Assembly (NCBI RefSeq): GCF_004745805.1
Contig: NZ_SRLQ01000004.1
Span: 62,001 to 126,000 of the forward strand
Length of the DNA stretch: 64,000 nucleotides
Source of the DNA: Mycolicibacterium sp. CH28
Lineage (GTDB): Bacteria > Actinomycetota > Actinomycetes > Mycobacteriales > Mycobacteriaceae
Reading direction: 5' to 3'
This document shows, piece by piece, positions 36,101-41,815 of this stretch (its first letter is position 1; every line of letters begins with the position of its first letter). Both the position numbers and the translations under genes were made by a program. The notes beneath the pieces are model-generated. The model worked only from the letters and a program-made list of their open reading frames with translations, was not told the DNA's origin and did not search any database.

Positions 36101-36416
36101 ACTCCTCGGCGGCCAGCGCGCGCACCCAGCGCAGCGGCTCGAAGCCGATCGGGCGGACCACGACGAGTTCGTCGGCCACCGGCTCCAGCAGCAGCTCGGC
36201 CTCGCCGGCCAGCGTCGCGAGCTCGGATTCGATACCGGCCGAGGTGACGAGCTCTTCGAGGGTCTCCAACCAGGCGCTGCCCTGACCGCCGAAGGCGACG
36301 GCGTAGGGCTCACCGGCGTTGAGACGGTCGACCAGAGCGTGCGTGGTGGTCTCCTTGGCATCGCCGCGCCATGATCCGTCGCCCATGGACAGCCTGTCGT
36401 GCTCGTGGATTGTCAC
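27153..36416 (-). CDS. fas: type I fatty acid synthase
   Basis: The 3087-residue multifunctional enzyme makes C16-C26 acyl-CoAs for lipids and mycolic acids. Domains in order are: acetyltransferase with GHSQG (Ser153); enoyl reductase with LAGMTPTTVDAKIV (about 430) and CVGGGIGTPE; dehydratase/MaoC part with DHNPIHTD; malonyl/palmitoyl transferase with GHSVGEYTAL (about 1449); acyl carrier domain with ITDGASSRRNQLL (about 1824), bearing the phosphopantetheine serine; ketoreductase with VVTGASKGS (about 2140); and ketosynthase with CATAAVSVEEG (about 2737) and KSLTGHAKGGAA. GTG 36416 gives MTIHEHDR, the family start. A 25-base repeat found elsewhere lies in frame at about residue 978. Confidence 0.98.
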   Translation of the reverse strand: MTIHEHDRLSMGDGSWRGDAKETTTHALVDRLNAGEPYAVAFGGQGSAWLETLEELVTSAGIESELATLAGEAELLLEPVADELVVVRPIGFEPLRWVRALAAEESVPSAKQLTSAAVSVPGVLLTQIAAIRALARQGMDLAAAPPVAVAGHSQGVLAVEALRAAGAKDVQLLALAQLIGAAGTLVARRRGISVLGDRPPMVSVTNAEPERIYELLEEFAQDVRTVLPPVLSIRNGRRSVVITGTPEQLSRFELYCERIAEAEAADRKNKVRGGAVFAPVFDPVQVEVGFHTPRLADGVDIVGRWAEVVGLDVELARALTDAILVQQVDWVEEVTALHEAGARWILDLGPGDILTRLTAPVIRGLGIGIVPAATRGGQRNLFTVGAVPEVAKPWSSYAPSVVTLPDGSVKLSTKFTRLTGRSPILLAGMTPTTVDAKIVAAAANAGHWAELAGGGQVTEAIFDKRVAELTTLLEPGRAIQFNSLFLDPYLWKLQLGGKRLVQKARQSGAPIDGVVVSAGIPELEEAVDLIDELNTVGIAHVCFKPGTVEQIRSVIRIAAEVPTKPVIVHIEGGRAGGHHSWEDLDDLLLTTYSELRGRSNITVCVGGGIGTPERAAEYLSGRWSAAYGYPLMPVDGILVGTAAMACLEATTSPAVKQLLVDTAGTAHWVGAGTAVNGMASGRSQLGADIHEIDNAASRCGRLLDEVAGDAEAVAERRDEIIAAMAVTAKPYFGDIAELTYLQWLQRYVELAIGDGDSTADTKTPDSPWLDITWRDRFADMLQRAEARLNAADSGSIPTLFGDEALLENPDAAIAALTAAYPDAETVLLHPADVPFFIQLCKTPGKPVNFVPVIDKDVRRWWRSDSLWQAHDARYTAEQVCVIPGTEAIAGITRVDEPVGDLLDRFERAAVDDVLATGAAPVPVASRLQVRTDVTGPLAIVLDSPDVLWAGRTATNPVHRIAAPSKWLVHDQRSEGRSDATREFTSATDHSTGARLEVTAPDRVVLSVPLSGTWIDIAFTLPATVVDGGAPVVRTEDAAAAMRAVLAIAAGVDGPEALPPVVNGSTVVTVEWDPERVADHTGVTATFGSPLAPTLTIVPDALVGRCWPAVFAAIGSAVTESGFPVVEGLLSLVHLDHAAQLLKPLPKEPTQLTVTATASVATDTEVGRVVPVTVNVTDANGMILAVLEERFAIRGRTGAKELSDPVRAGGAVSENATDTPRRRRRDVVIGAPVDMRPFAVVSGDHNPIHTDQAAALLAGLPAPIVHGMWLSAAAQHVVTATDGKPIPPAKLIGWTARFLGMVSPGDEVEFRVDRVGIDLGAEVLEISAKVGTDLVMSATARLAAPKTVYAFPGQGIQHKGMGMEVRARSKAARKVWDKADKFTRDTLGFSVLHVVRDNPTSLIAGGVHYQHPEGVLYLTQFTQVAMATVAAAQVAEMREQGAFVEGAIACGHSVGEYTALACVSGVYALEALLEVVFHRGSKMHDIVPRDEQGRSNYRLAAIRPSQIDLPDADVKDFVAEIAANTGEFLQIVNFNLRGSQYAIAGTVRGLEALEEEVERRREISGGKRSFILVPGIDVPFHSEVLRVGVDDFRRALERVMPEDADPNLLLGRYIPNLVPRPFTLDRDFIQEIRDLVPAEPLDEILADYDTWLNEKPRQLCRKVVIELLAWQFASPVRWIETQDLLFIEEAAGGLGVERFVEIGVKSAPTVAGLASNTLKLPEYAHSTVEVLNSERDAAVLFASDEDPATDDSDIEDAPVAEAPAVAAAVEAAPAPVPAAAPSGGPRPDDIGFDAGDATLALIALSAKMRIDQIEPLDSIESITDGASSRRNQLLVDLGSELNLGAIDGAAEADLSSLKGQVTKLARTYKPFGPVLSDAINDQLRTVLGPSGKRPAAIAERVKKTWELGDGWAKHVTAELALGTREGSSVRGGALGGLHEGALADAGAVDKAIDAAVASVAARKGVAISLPSAGGAAGGVVDSAALGEFAEKVTGRDGVLAAAARLVLGQLGLDNPVTAPSMATDAELIDLVNTELGSDWPRLVAPAFDSKKAVLLDDRWASAREDLVKLWLADEGDIDADWAQLSERFEGAGHVVATQASWWQGRSLAAGRTIHASLYGRIAAGAESPDKGRYSDEIAVVTGASKGSIAASVIAQLLDGGATVVATTSKLDDDRLGFYKKLYRDHARYGAALWIVPANMASYADIDALVSWVGSEQSESLGPQSIHLKDAQNPTLLFPFAAPRVAGDMSEAGSRSEMEMKVLLWAVERLIGGLSSIGAERDIASRLHVVLPGSPNRGMFGGDGAYGESKAALDAVVNRWNAESSWAQRVSFAHALIGWTKGTGLMGHNDAIVDAVEEAGVTTYTTAEMAAMLLDLCSVDSKVAAANAPLKVDLTGGLGDVQLDMAELAAKAREEMSAEADASDDEPTSGTIAALPSPPRGHRASTPPAWADLDVDPADLVVIVGGAELGPYGSSRTRFEMEVDNELSASGVLELAWTTGLIKWEDDPKPGWYDTASGDLVDEADLVERYHDAVVERCGVREFVADGALGADHSPALLVSVFLDKDFSFVVSSEAEARAFEQADSEHTVVRPVPDSSDWEVIRKAGTEIRVPRKAKLSRTVGGQIPTGFDPTVWGISADMVSSADRVALWNIVATVDAFLSSGFTPTELMRWVHPGLVASTQGTGIGGLTSMQTMFHGNLLGSAKPNDILQEVLPNVVAAHVMQSYVGGYGAMVHPVGACATAAVSVEEGVDKIRLGKAELVVAGGFDDMTSDAITGFGDMSATADTEMMRAKGISDSKISRANDRRRLGFLEAQGGGTILLARGDLALKMGLPVLAVVGYAQSFADGVHTSIPAPGLGALGAGRGGKDSLLARSLAKLGVGADDVAVISKHDTSTLANDPNETELHERLADAMGRAAGAPLFIVSQKSLTGHAKGGAAVFQMMGLCQILRDGVIPPNRSLDCVDDELATSGHFVWARETLRLGDKFPLKAGLVTSLGFGHVSGLVALVHPQAFLASLNEQERADYIKRANDRVLAGQRRLAAAIAGGPPMYEKPADRRFDHDSPEKRQEATMLLDPGSRLGDDGTYVR
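33471..33495. repeat. 25-base repeat, copy inside fas
   Basis: CTCCCGGGTCGC followed by GTCGCTCCTGCCC differs from 25367-25391 at one position. In fas it is read on the minus strand as part of QRSEGRSDATREFTS, with no frame disruption. Confidence 0.6.
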
Positions 36417-36926
36417 CTTGTGTGTCTCCCTGTCGTGCTCATCGTCGCGTAGTCGTCGCGCATCGCTTCATGTGTCGTGGGACCTGCGCCGCCTGGCGGA
36501 GGTGGTTCTCGGCGATTCCCCGTCGAATCACGGTGCCCGCGCGATCCCCGCGGGTGAGGGGTCTGCGGACGAAACCGGCTGTACTAAGAGTGGCATAAGA
36601 ACACCTGTCATTTTCCGCCTGATATTGGTTACTGACGAGTTCTACGCACGGGTAACAGCACGCCGGGTAACGCGGCGCGGAACGGGCGACCAGACCATCC
36701 GGGACAAACGTCCTGCATGCAGGTGGTTACGGTCGAGTAGGAACAACTGCGCAGATCAAAGCACGATTGTTATCGAATCGTTACCTATGAATTCTCCGCC
36801 AGCCGCGCCGCGCAGGACAGGCCAGCCAAGCACTTGCTCGGTTTTTCAGTCCACAAGCGTTCACCAAAATGGCGTCGGAAAGTTTGCTGGCAAAACCTTA
36901 CTAGTCAGTAAGTATTACCGCGCGAC
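36417..36926. promoter_or_regulatory. fas upstream region with candidate operators
   Basis: This 510-base gap between fas and the DUF1906 gene has no supported gene. It holds a perfect dyad CTTACTAGTCAGTAAG at 36897-36912 and a related half-matching element TTACTGACGAGTTC at 36629-36642. Mycobacterial fas is activated by the TetR-type regulator FasR through inverted repeats in this region; whether these are those repeats is inference. The first dyad is 15 bases past the DUF1906 stop and could instead act as a terminator. Confidence 0.45.
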
Positions 36927-37658
36927 TCAGTCCCACTGCCCGAATTGAGGCTTCAGGATGCTGTTCACGTCGACTCCGATGCCGGCCACCTGGCGCGAGT
37001 CGATCTCGACCTGGTGCAGGTGCGCGGCCGGGTGCGTGAACCCCTTCGGCGAGCCCCAGTTGTGCTGCCAGAACCACGATCCGATGCCATCCCGCAGGGC
37101 CCAGTCGATCGTCTTGGAATTGCCGTACACGCCGACCCGCTGATGCCCGATGACCGATTCCCAGGCCCGCAGATAGGGCGCGACCTGCTGTTGGTACTGC
37201 TCGAAGGTGGGATCGCTGTCGATCGAGACGTAGATCGGAGCCGCTATCGGCCCGCCGGCGGCGGTGTGCAACTGCCAGCCCCGCTGAGCGTGGTCGATGC
37301 CGGCCTGCTGACCGCCGAGCCAGTCCGCGGTGTCCGCCTTACCGAACTGGTAGTTGGAGACGATTTTGAGTCCGGCCTGGTAGAGATCCCGGGCCTCGGG
37401 TAGCTGGATCGGCTTGCCGAGCATCCATTCGGCACCGGGACGGCGGTCGGACACATAGCGAATCGCACCGAGTGCACCGGAGGCCTTCAGGTCACTGGCG
37501 CTGATCACCCCGGCGGCGTAGTCCAGCAGGACGCCCAGCGGCTCGGCGGACGCCGACGGCGGGGCCAGTGCCGACACCAGAGCGCCCAGGCCCAGCGCGG
37601 CCGGGGTTGCGGCGGCCACCCTGAGCACGTCGCGGCGCGAGACGGACACGCGGCTCAC
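36927..37658 (-). CDS. Tat-exported DUF1906 glycoside hydrolase-like protein (Rv2525c type)
   Basis: The 243-residue protein starts with a twin-arginine signal (SRRDVLRVAAATPAALGLGALV, cleavage near PPSASA). The mature domain has the DUF1906 TIM-barrel pattern, LGVLLDYAAG and GAIRYVSDRRPGAEWM, then APIYVSIDSDPT, GVYGNSKTIDWA and WFWQHNW, ending GVDVNSILKPQFGQW. Its position just upstream of fas is the same as Rv2525c in M. tuberculosis, where the protein is secreted and linked to cell-wall properties. GTG 37658 is used; a second GTG four codons later also precedes the Arg pair. Its enzymatic activity is not established. Confidence 0.88.
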   Translation of the reverse strand: MSRVSVSRRDVLRVAAATPAALGLGALVSALAPPSASAEPLGVLLDYAAGVISASDLKASGALGAIRYVSDRRPGAEWMLGKPIQLPEARDLYQAGLKIVSNYQFGKADTADWLGGQQAGIDHAQRGWQLHTAAGGPIAAPIYVSIDSDPTFEQYQQQVAPYLRAWESVIGHQRVGVYGNSKTIDWALRDGIGSWFWQHNWGSPKGFTHPAAHLHQVEIDSRQVAGIGVDVNSILKPQFGQWD

Positions 37659-37802
37659 AGTACGACAACCACCCCACGAACCACGTCATCGCCACTGGTC
37701 GCATCCACACCACTAGTAGCGGTGTGGTCGCGAATCCGGTGGTGTAAGACCCCCCTGACCGGCGATGTCAGCCATGAGGCTGCGACTCGACAACTCAATC
37801 CG

Positions 37803-37815
37803 TACTATCCACCCA
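37803..37815 (+). promoter_or_regulatory. probable leaderless promoter of the ABC transporter operon
   Basis: TACTAT at 37803-37808 fits the -10 pattern TANNNT and ends seven bases before the ATG at 37815, so transcription would start at or next to the start codon. No ribosome site precedes this ATG. The -35 region is weak. Confidence 0.4.
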
Positions 37816-38846
37816 TGCCGACCGGCCTTTCCCCGTCACCGCAGATCGAGTTGCGTGGGGTGCGGAAGGTGTTCGGCGACGTGACCGCAGTCGAAGGCGC
37901 GGACCTGACCGTCGCCGACGGTGAACTGTTCGCGATCCTGGGCCCGTCGGGGTCGGGCAAGACCACGGTGCTGCGCATGGTGGCCGGCTTCGAACAGCCG
38001 ACCGCGGGCAGCGTCCACCTCGGTGGGGTCGACGTCACCACCCTGCCGCCGGCCAAGCGCGACACCAACACCGTCTTCCAGGACTACGCGCTGTTCCCGC
38101 ACATGACCGTGGCCCAGAACGTCGAGTACGGACTGAAAGTCAAAGGGGTGCCCAAGGCCGAGCGCCGGGAGCGCACCGCGGCGGCCCTGGACATGGTGCG
38201 GCTGGCCGGGCACGCCGCACGCAAACCCACCCAGCTGTCCGGCGGTCAACAGCAGCGCGTCGCGCTGGCCCGCGCCCTCGTCGGCCGGCCCAAGGTGCTG
38301 CTGCTCGACGAGCCCCTCGGCGCGCTCGACCTCAAACTGCGCGAGCAGATGCAGGTGGAGCTCAAGGCAATTCAGCGCGAGGTCGGCATCACTTTCGTCA
38401 TCGTCACTCACGACCAGGACGAGGCGCTGACACTGTGCGACCGGCTCGCGGTGTTCAACAACGGCCGCATCGAACAGGTCGGCGCCGCCCGCGAGGTCTA
38501 CGAAAACCCGGCCAACCGGTTCGTGGCCGACTTCGTCGGAACCTCCAATGTGGTCGACGGCGCCACCGCCGAAGCGCTGATCGGCCGGGCCGGCACCTTC
38601 GCGATCCGCCCGGAGCGGATCCTGGTGCTCTCCCCCGGTGACGCCGTGCCCGTCGGAATGCGCACTGTCACAGCCGAAGTCGCCGAGGTGGTCTACGCAG
38701 GCCCGATCACCCGCGTAGCCGCCGACACGTCCGGAGTGCGACTGACCGCCACCCTGTTGTCGGCCGAAGCCTCCACCGATATCACCCACGGCGCATCGGT
38801 GGTGCTGGCCTGGCCAGACACCGCCGTGCGCGCGCTGTCCGAATGA
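37815..38846 (+). CDS. ABC transporter ATP-binding protein, polyamine (PotA) type
   Basis: The 343-residue ATPase has Walker A GPSGSGKTT near residue 45, Q-loop VFQDYALFPHMTV, signature LSGGQQQRVALARAL, Walker B LLLDEPLGALD and the H-loop VTHDQDEALTL. A C-terminal TOBE-like domain (about 245-343) follows. That is the architecture of the spermidine/putrescine (PotA) and related importers. The open frame extends to 37722, but ATG 37815 is the first methionine of the family-like region. It is the first gene of a four-gene operon with a lipoprotein and two permeases and is divergent from the DUF1906 gene. Confidence 0.92.
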   Translation: MPTGLSPSPQIELRGVRKVFGDVTAVEGADLTVADGELFAILGPSGSGKTTVLRMVAGFEQPTAGSVHLGGVDVTTLPPAKRDTNTVFQDYALFPHMTVAQNVEYGLKVKGVPKAERRERTAAALDMVRLAGHAARKPTQLSGGQQQRVALARALVGRPKVLLLDEPLGALDLKLREQMQVELKAIQREVGITFVIVTHDQDEALTLCDRLAVFNNGRIEQVGAAREVYENPANRFVADFVGTSNVVDGATAEALIGRAGTFAIRPERILVLSPGDAVPVGMRTVTAEVAEVVYAGPITRVAADTSGVRLTATLLSAEASTDITHGASVVLAWPDTAVRALSE

Positions 38847-38865
38847 TTCAACGAAGGAGCTCGCC

Positions 38866-40059
38866 ATGAGAACCACCACCCGCCGGCTCGCGGTTGCGCT
38901 GGCCGCGTGCGCCGCACTGGTCGCCGCCTGTTCGAGCTCCACCACATCGGGCGGGGGCAGCTCCACCGCGCCGCCCAAGATGGAACCGCTCTCGGCGCTG
39001 GGCAACGGTGAGGGCCAGCTCAACCTGATCGCCTGGCCGGGCTACGCCGAGGACGGCTCCAACGACCCCAAGGTCGACTGGGTGCACCCCTTCGAGCAGA
39101 AGACCGGCTGCAAGGTGAACGTCAAGGTGGGCAACACCTCCGACGAGATGGTCCAGCTCATGCGCACGGGCCAGTACGACGGTGTGTCCGCCTCCGGCGA
39201 CGCGACCCTGCGGCTGATCTACGCCGGGGACGTCGCTCCGGTGAACACCAAGCTGGTGCCGAACTACGACACCATCGCGGCGTTCCTCAAGGACAAGGCA
39301 TGGAACTCCGTCGACGGCCAGATGTACGGCATCCCACACGGCTGGGGCGCCAACCTGCTGATGTACAACACCGACGTCGTCAAGAACGCCCCGGACTCCT
39401 GGGGCGCGGTGTTCCCCGGCGCACCGGAATACAAGGGCAAGCTGACCGCCTACGACTCCCCCATCTACATCGCCGACGCCGCCCTTTACCTGTCGAAGAC
39501 CAAACCCGAACTGGGCATCAAGAATCCGTACGCGCTGACCGAGGACCAGCTCAACGCCGCCGTCGACCTGCTCAAGGAGCAGCACGCCAATATCGGTGAG
39601 TACTGGTCGGACTACACCAAGGAGGTGCAGGCCTTCGAGTCCGGCACCTCGGTGATCGGCACCAGCTGGCAGGTGATCGCCAACATGTTGACCTCCGACA
39701 ACAAGGTCAAGATCGCCACCGTGCTGCCCAAGGAAGGCTCGACCGGATGGTCGGACACCTGGATGGTCTCGTCGAAGGCCAAGAACCCCAACTGCATGTA
39801 CCAGTGGATGGACTGGATCACCTCGCCGCAGATCAACGCCCAGGTCGCCGAGTACTTCGGTGAGGCCCCGGCCCAGACCAAGGCCTGCGAGTTCACCAGC
39901 GACAAGTCCTTCTGCGAGACCTATCACGCCACCGATGCCGCCTACGCGGAGAAGATCAGCTACTGGACCACACCGCAGAAGCAGTGCGTGGACGGCAGCG
40001 GCGACAACTGCACGGCCTACAGCGAGTGGGTCGACAAGTGGCAACAGATCAAGGGCTGA
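38866..40059 (+). CDS. extracellular solute-binding lipoprotein, polyamine (PotD) type
   Basis: This 397-residue lipoprotein has a signal sequence with lipobox LVAAC (Cys22) and a Ser/Gly linker. The periplasmic-type binding fold follows with LNLIAWPGYAEDGS, VKVGNTSDEMVQLMRTGQYD, GIPHGWGANLLMYNTD and WMVSSKAKNPNCMYQWMDW, resembling PotD/PotF. AAGGAG lies eight bases before the ATG. It is the substrate receptor of the importer. The ligand is probably a polyamine or similar cation, but the acidic ligand pocket cannot be verified by eye. Confidence 0.9.
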   Translation: MRTTTRRLAVALAACAALVAACSSSTTSGGGSSTAPPKMEPLSALGNGEGQLNLIAWPGYAEDGSNDPKVDWVHPFEQKTGCKVNVKVGNTSDEMVQLMRTGQYDGVSASGDATLRLIYAGDVAPVNTKLVPNYDTIAAFLKDKAWNSVDGQMYGIPHGWGANLLMYNTDVVKNAPDSWGAVFPGAPEYKGKLTAYDSPIYIADAALYLSKTKPELGIKNPYALTEDQLNAAVDLLKEQHANIGEYWSDYTKEVQAFESGTSVIGTSWQVIANMLTSDNKVKIATVLPKEGSTGWSDTWMVSSKAKNPNCMYQWMDWITSPQINAQVAEYFGEAPAQTKACEFTSDKSFCETYHATDAAYAEKISYWTTPQKQCVDGSGDNCTAYSEWVDKWQQIKG

Positions 40060-40067
40060 CGCAAGGG

Positions 40068-40889
40068 GTGAGCAGGCGTATCCGCCTGGCGTTCCTGCTG
40101 GTCCCACCGCTGGCCTGGTTGGTGGTGGCCTATCTGGGATCGCTTGGTGTACTCCTTCTTTCAGCGTTCTGGAGCACCGACACCTTCACCGGTGCGGTGG
40201 TGCGGTCCTACACCAGCGACAACATCGTGCGCGTGGCGACCGATGCGGTGTTCCGCACGGCCACCCTGCGCACCATCGGAATCGCGCTCAGCGTCACCGT
40301 GATCTGCGTCGTCCTGGCGGTACCGCTGGCCCTGTACATGGCCAAGGTCGCCTCACCCCGGGTGCGGCTGGCCCTGGTGGTCGCGGTCACCACCCCGCTG
40401 TGGGCGAGCTATCTGGTCAAGGCCTACGCCTGGCGGATGCTGCTGTCACCGGCGGGCCCGCTGAACTGGGTGGCGGGCTACACCCCGGGCTACGGCCTGA
40501 TCGCCACCGTGCTCACGCTGGCCTACCTGTGGCTGCCCTACATGGTGATCCCGGTGTTCGCCGCCTTCGAGCGGGTGCCCAACCCGTTGATCGACGCCAG
40601 CGCCGACCTGGGTGCCTCCGATCTGACGACACTGCGAACCGTGGTGGCGCCGTTGGTGTTTCCCGGGATCGCGGCCGGCTCGATCTTCACGTTCTCGCTG
40701 TCGATGGGTGACTACATCGCGGTGACCATCGTCGGCGGCAAGACCCAGATGCTGGGCAACATCATCTATGGACAACTGGTCACGGCCAACAACCAGCCGC
40801 TGGCGGCGGCGCTGTCGTTGATCCCGCTGGTGGCGATCGTGCTCTACCTGCTGGCCATGCGGCGCACCGGGGCACTGGAGAACGTCTGA
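40068..40889 (+). CDS. ABC transporter permease, PotB type
   Basis: From GTG 40068 this is a 273-residue membrane protein with six predicted helices, starting LAFLLVPPLAWLVVAYLGSL. The cytoplasmic EAA loop is visible as DASADLGASDLTTLRTVVAPLVFPGI, which docks on the ATPase. The frame opens earlier, inside the lipoprotein gene, but that part does not look like a permease. Its stop codon overlaps the start of the next permease by one base (TGATG). Confidence 0.9.
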   Translation: MSRRIRLAFLLVPPLAWLVVAYLGSLGVLLLSAFWSTDTFTGAVVRSYTSDNIVRVATDAVFRTATLRTIGIALSVTVICVVLAVPLALYMAKVASPRVRLALVVAVTTPLWASYLVKAYAWRMLLSPAGPLNWVAGYTPGYGLIATVLTLAYLWLPYMVIPVFAAFERVPNPLIDASADLGASDLTTLRTVVAPLVFPGIAAGSIFTFSLSMGDYIAVTIVGGKTQMLGNIIYGQLVTANNQPLAAALSLIPLVAIVLYLLAMRRTGALENV

Positions 40890-41689
40890 TGCTCTCGACA
40901 GCGATGCGTCGCCTGGTCCGGGGCTGGACCGTGCTGGTTCTGGTATTCCTCTACGCCCCACTGCTTCTGGTCGTCGTCAACGCGTTCAACTCCTCGAAGA
41001 CGTTTGCGTTTCCGCCCACCGGCTTCACGTTGCGGTGGTGGGCCGACGCCTGGAACAGCAGCGGCATGTGGCACTCGCTGGGCAACTCGGTGGTGGTGGG
41101 TCTGTGCGCCACGCTGATCGCACTGGTGCTGGGCACCATGGCCGCCTTCGCCGTGCAGCGTTACCAGTTCTTCGGGCGGCAGACGATCAGCCTTCTGGTG
41201 GTGCTGCCGATCACGCTTCCCGGCATCGTCACCGGTATCGCCCTGAACGCGACGTTCACCTCGGCGCTGGGTGTGACGCTGGGACTGGCCACGGTCATCA
41301 TCGGGCACGCCACGTTCTGCATCGTGATCGTCTTCAACAACACCCAGGCCCGGTTGCGCCGGCTGGGCACCGGACTGGAGGACGCCTCGGCCGATCTCGG
41401 CGCCTCGAACTGGCAGACGTTTCGCTACGTCACGTTCCCGATGATGCGCGGGGCCCTGCTGGCCGGCGCGATCCTGGCATTCGCGCTGAGCTTCGACGAG
41501 ATCGTGGTGACGACGTTCACCGCGGGACCGACGGTGCAGACCCTGCCGATCTGGATCTTCGGCAACCTGTTCCGGCCCAACCAGGCGCCGGTGATCAACG
41601 TGGTGGCCGCGACGCTGACCCTGCTCGCGGTGCTACCGGTGTGGCTGGCGCAGCGGTTCGGCGGCGACCCGGTCGGCACGCGGGTGTAG
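40889..41689 (+). CDS. ABC transporter permease, PotC type
   Basis: The 266-residue protein has six hydrophobic segments, the first VLVLVFLYAPLLLVVVNAFN, and the EAA loop EDASADLGASNWQTFRYVTFP. It pairs with the preceding permease to form the translocation pore. Start and preceding stop overlap in TGATG, so translation is coupled. After the stop there is a 17-base dyad at 41717-41733. Confidence 0.92.
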   Translation: MLSTAMRRLVRGWTVLVLVFLYAPLLLVVVNAFNSSKTFAFPPTGFTLRWWADAWNSSGMWHSLGNSVVVGLCATLIALVLGTMAAFAVQRYQFFGRQTISLLVVLPITLPGIVTGIALNATFTSALGVTLGLATVIIGHATFCIVIVFNNTQARLRRLGTGLEDASADLGASNWQTFRYVTFPMMRGALLAGAILAFALSFDEIVVTTFTAGPTVQTLPIWIFGNLFRPNQAPVINVVAATLTLLAVLPVWLAQRFGGDPVGTRV

Positions 41690-41716
41690 CGGCGCCCGAA
41701 ACCGACTGCGCGGAAA

Positions 41717-41733
41717 TGACCGATCGTCGGTCA
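41717..41733. promoter_or_regulatory. 17-base dyad between the ABC operon and the kinase gene
   Basis: TGACCGATCGTCGGTCA has perfect 7-base arms around TCG. It lies 28 bases after the permease stop and about 83 bases before the kinase start. No T-run follows, so an operator is as likely as a terminator. Confidence 0.4.
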
Positions 41734-41815
41734 CAGGCCGAGGCCGGCATTACGCTACAACGCACACGCCAGATAGTCGATGTTTGGCAGATTCCGGCTG
41801 AGGGGGAAGTCGGTG

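Noticed and set aside
38848..40107. 419-codon minus-strand frame opposite the solute-binding lipoprotein gene
   Set aside because: Antisense shadow; the plus-strand gene has a lipobox, ribosome site and family motifs.
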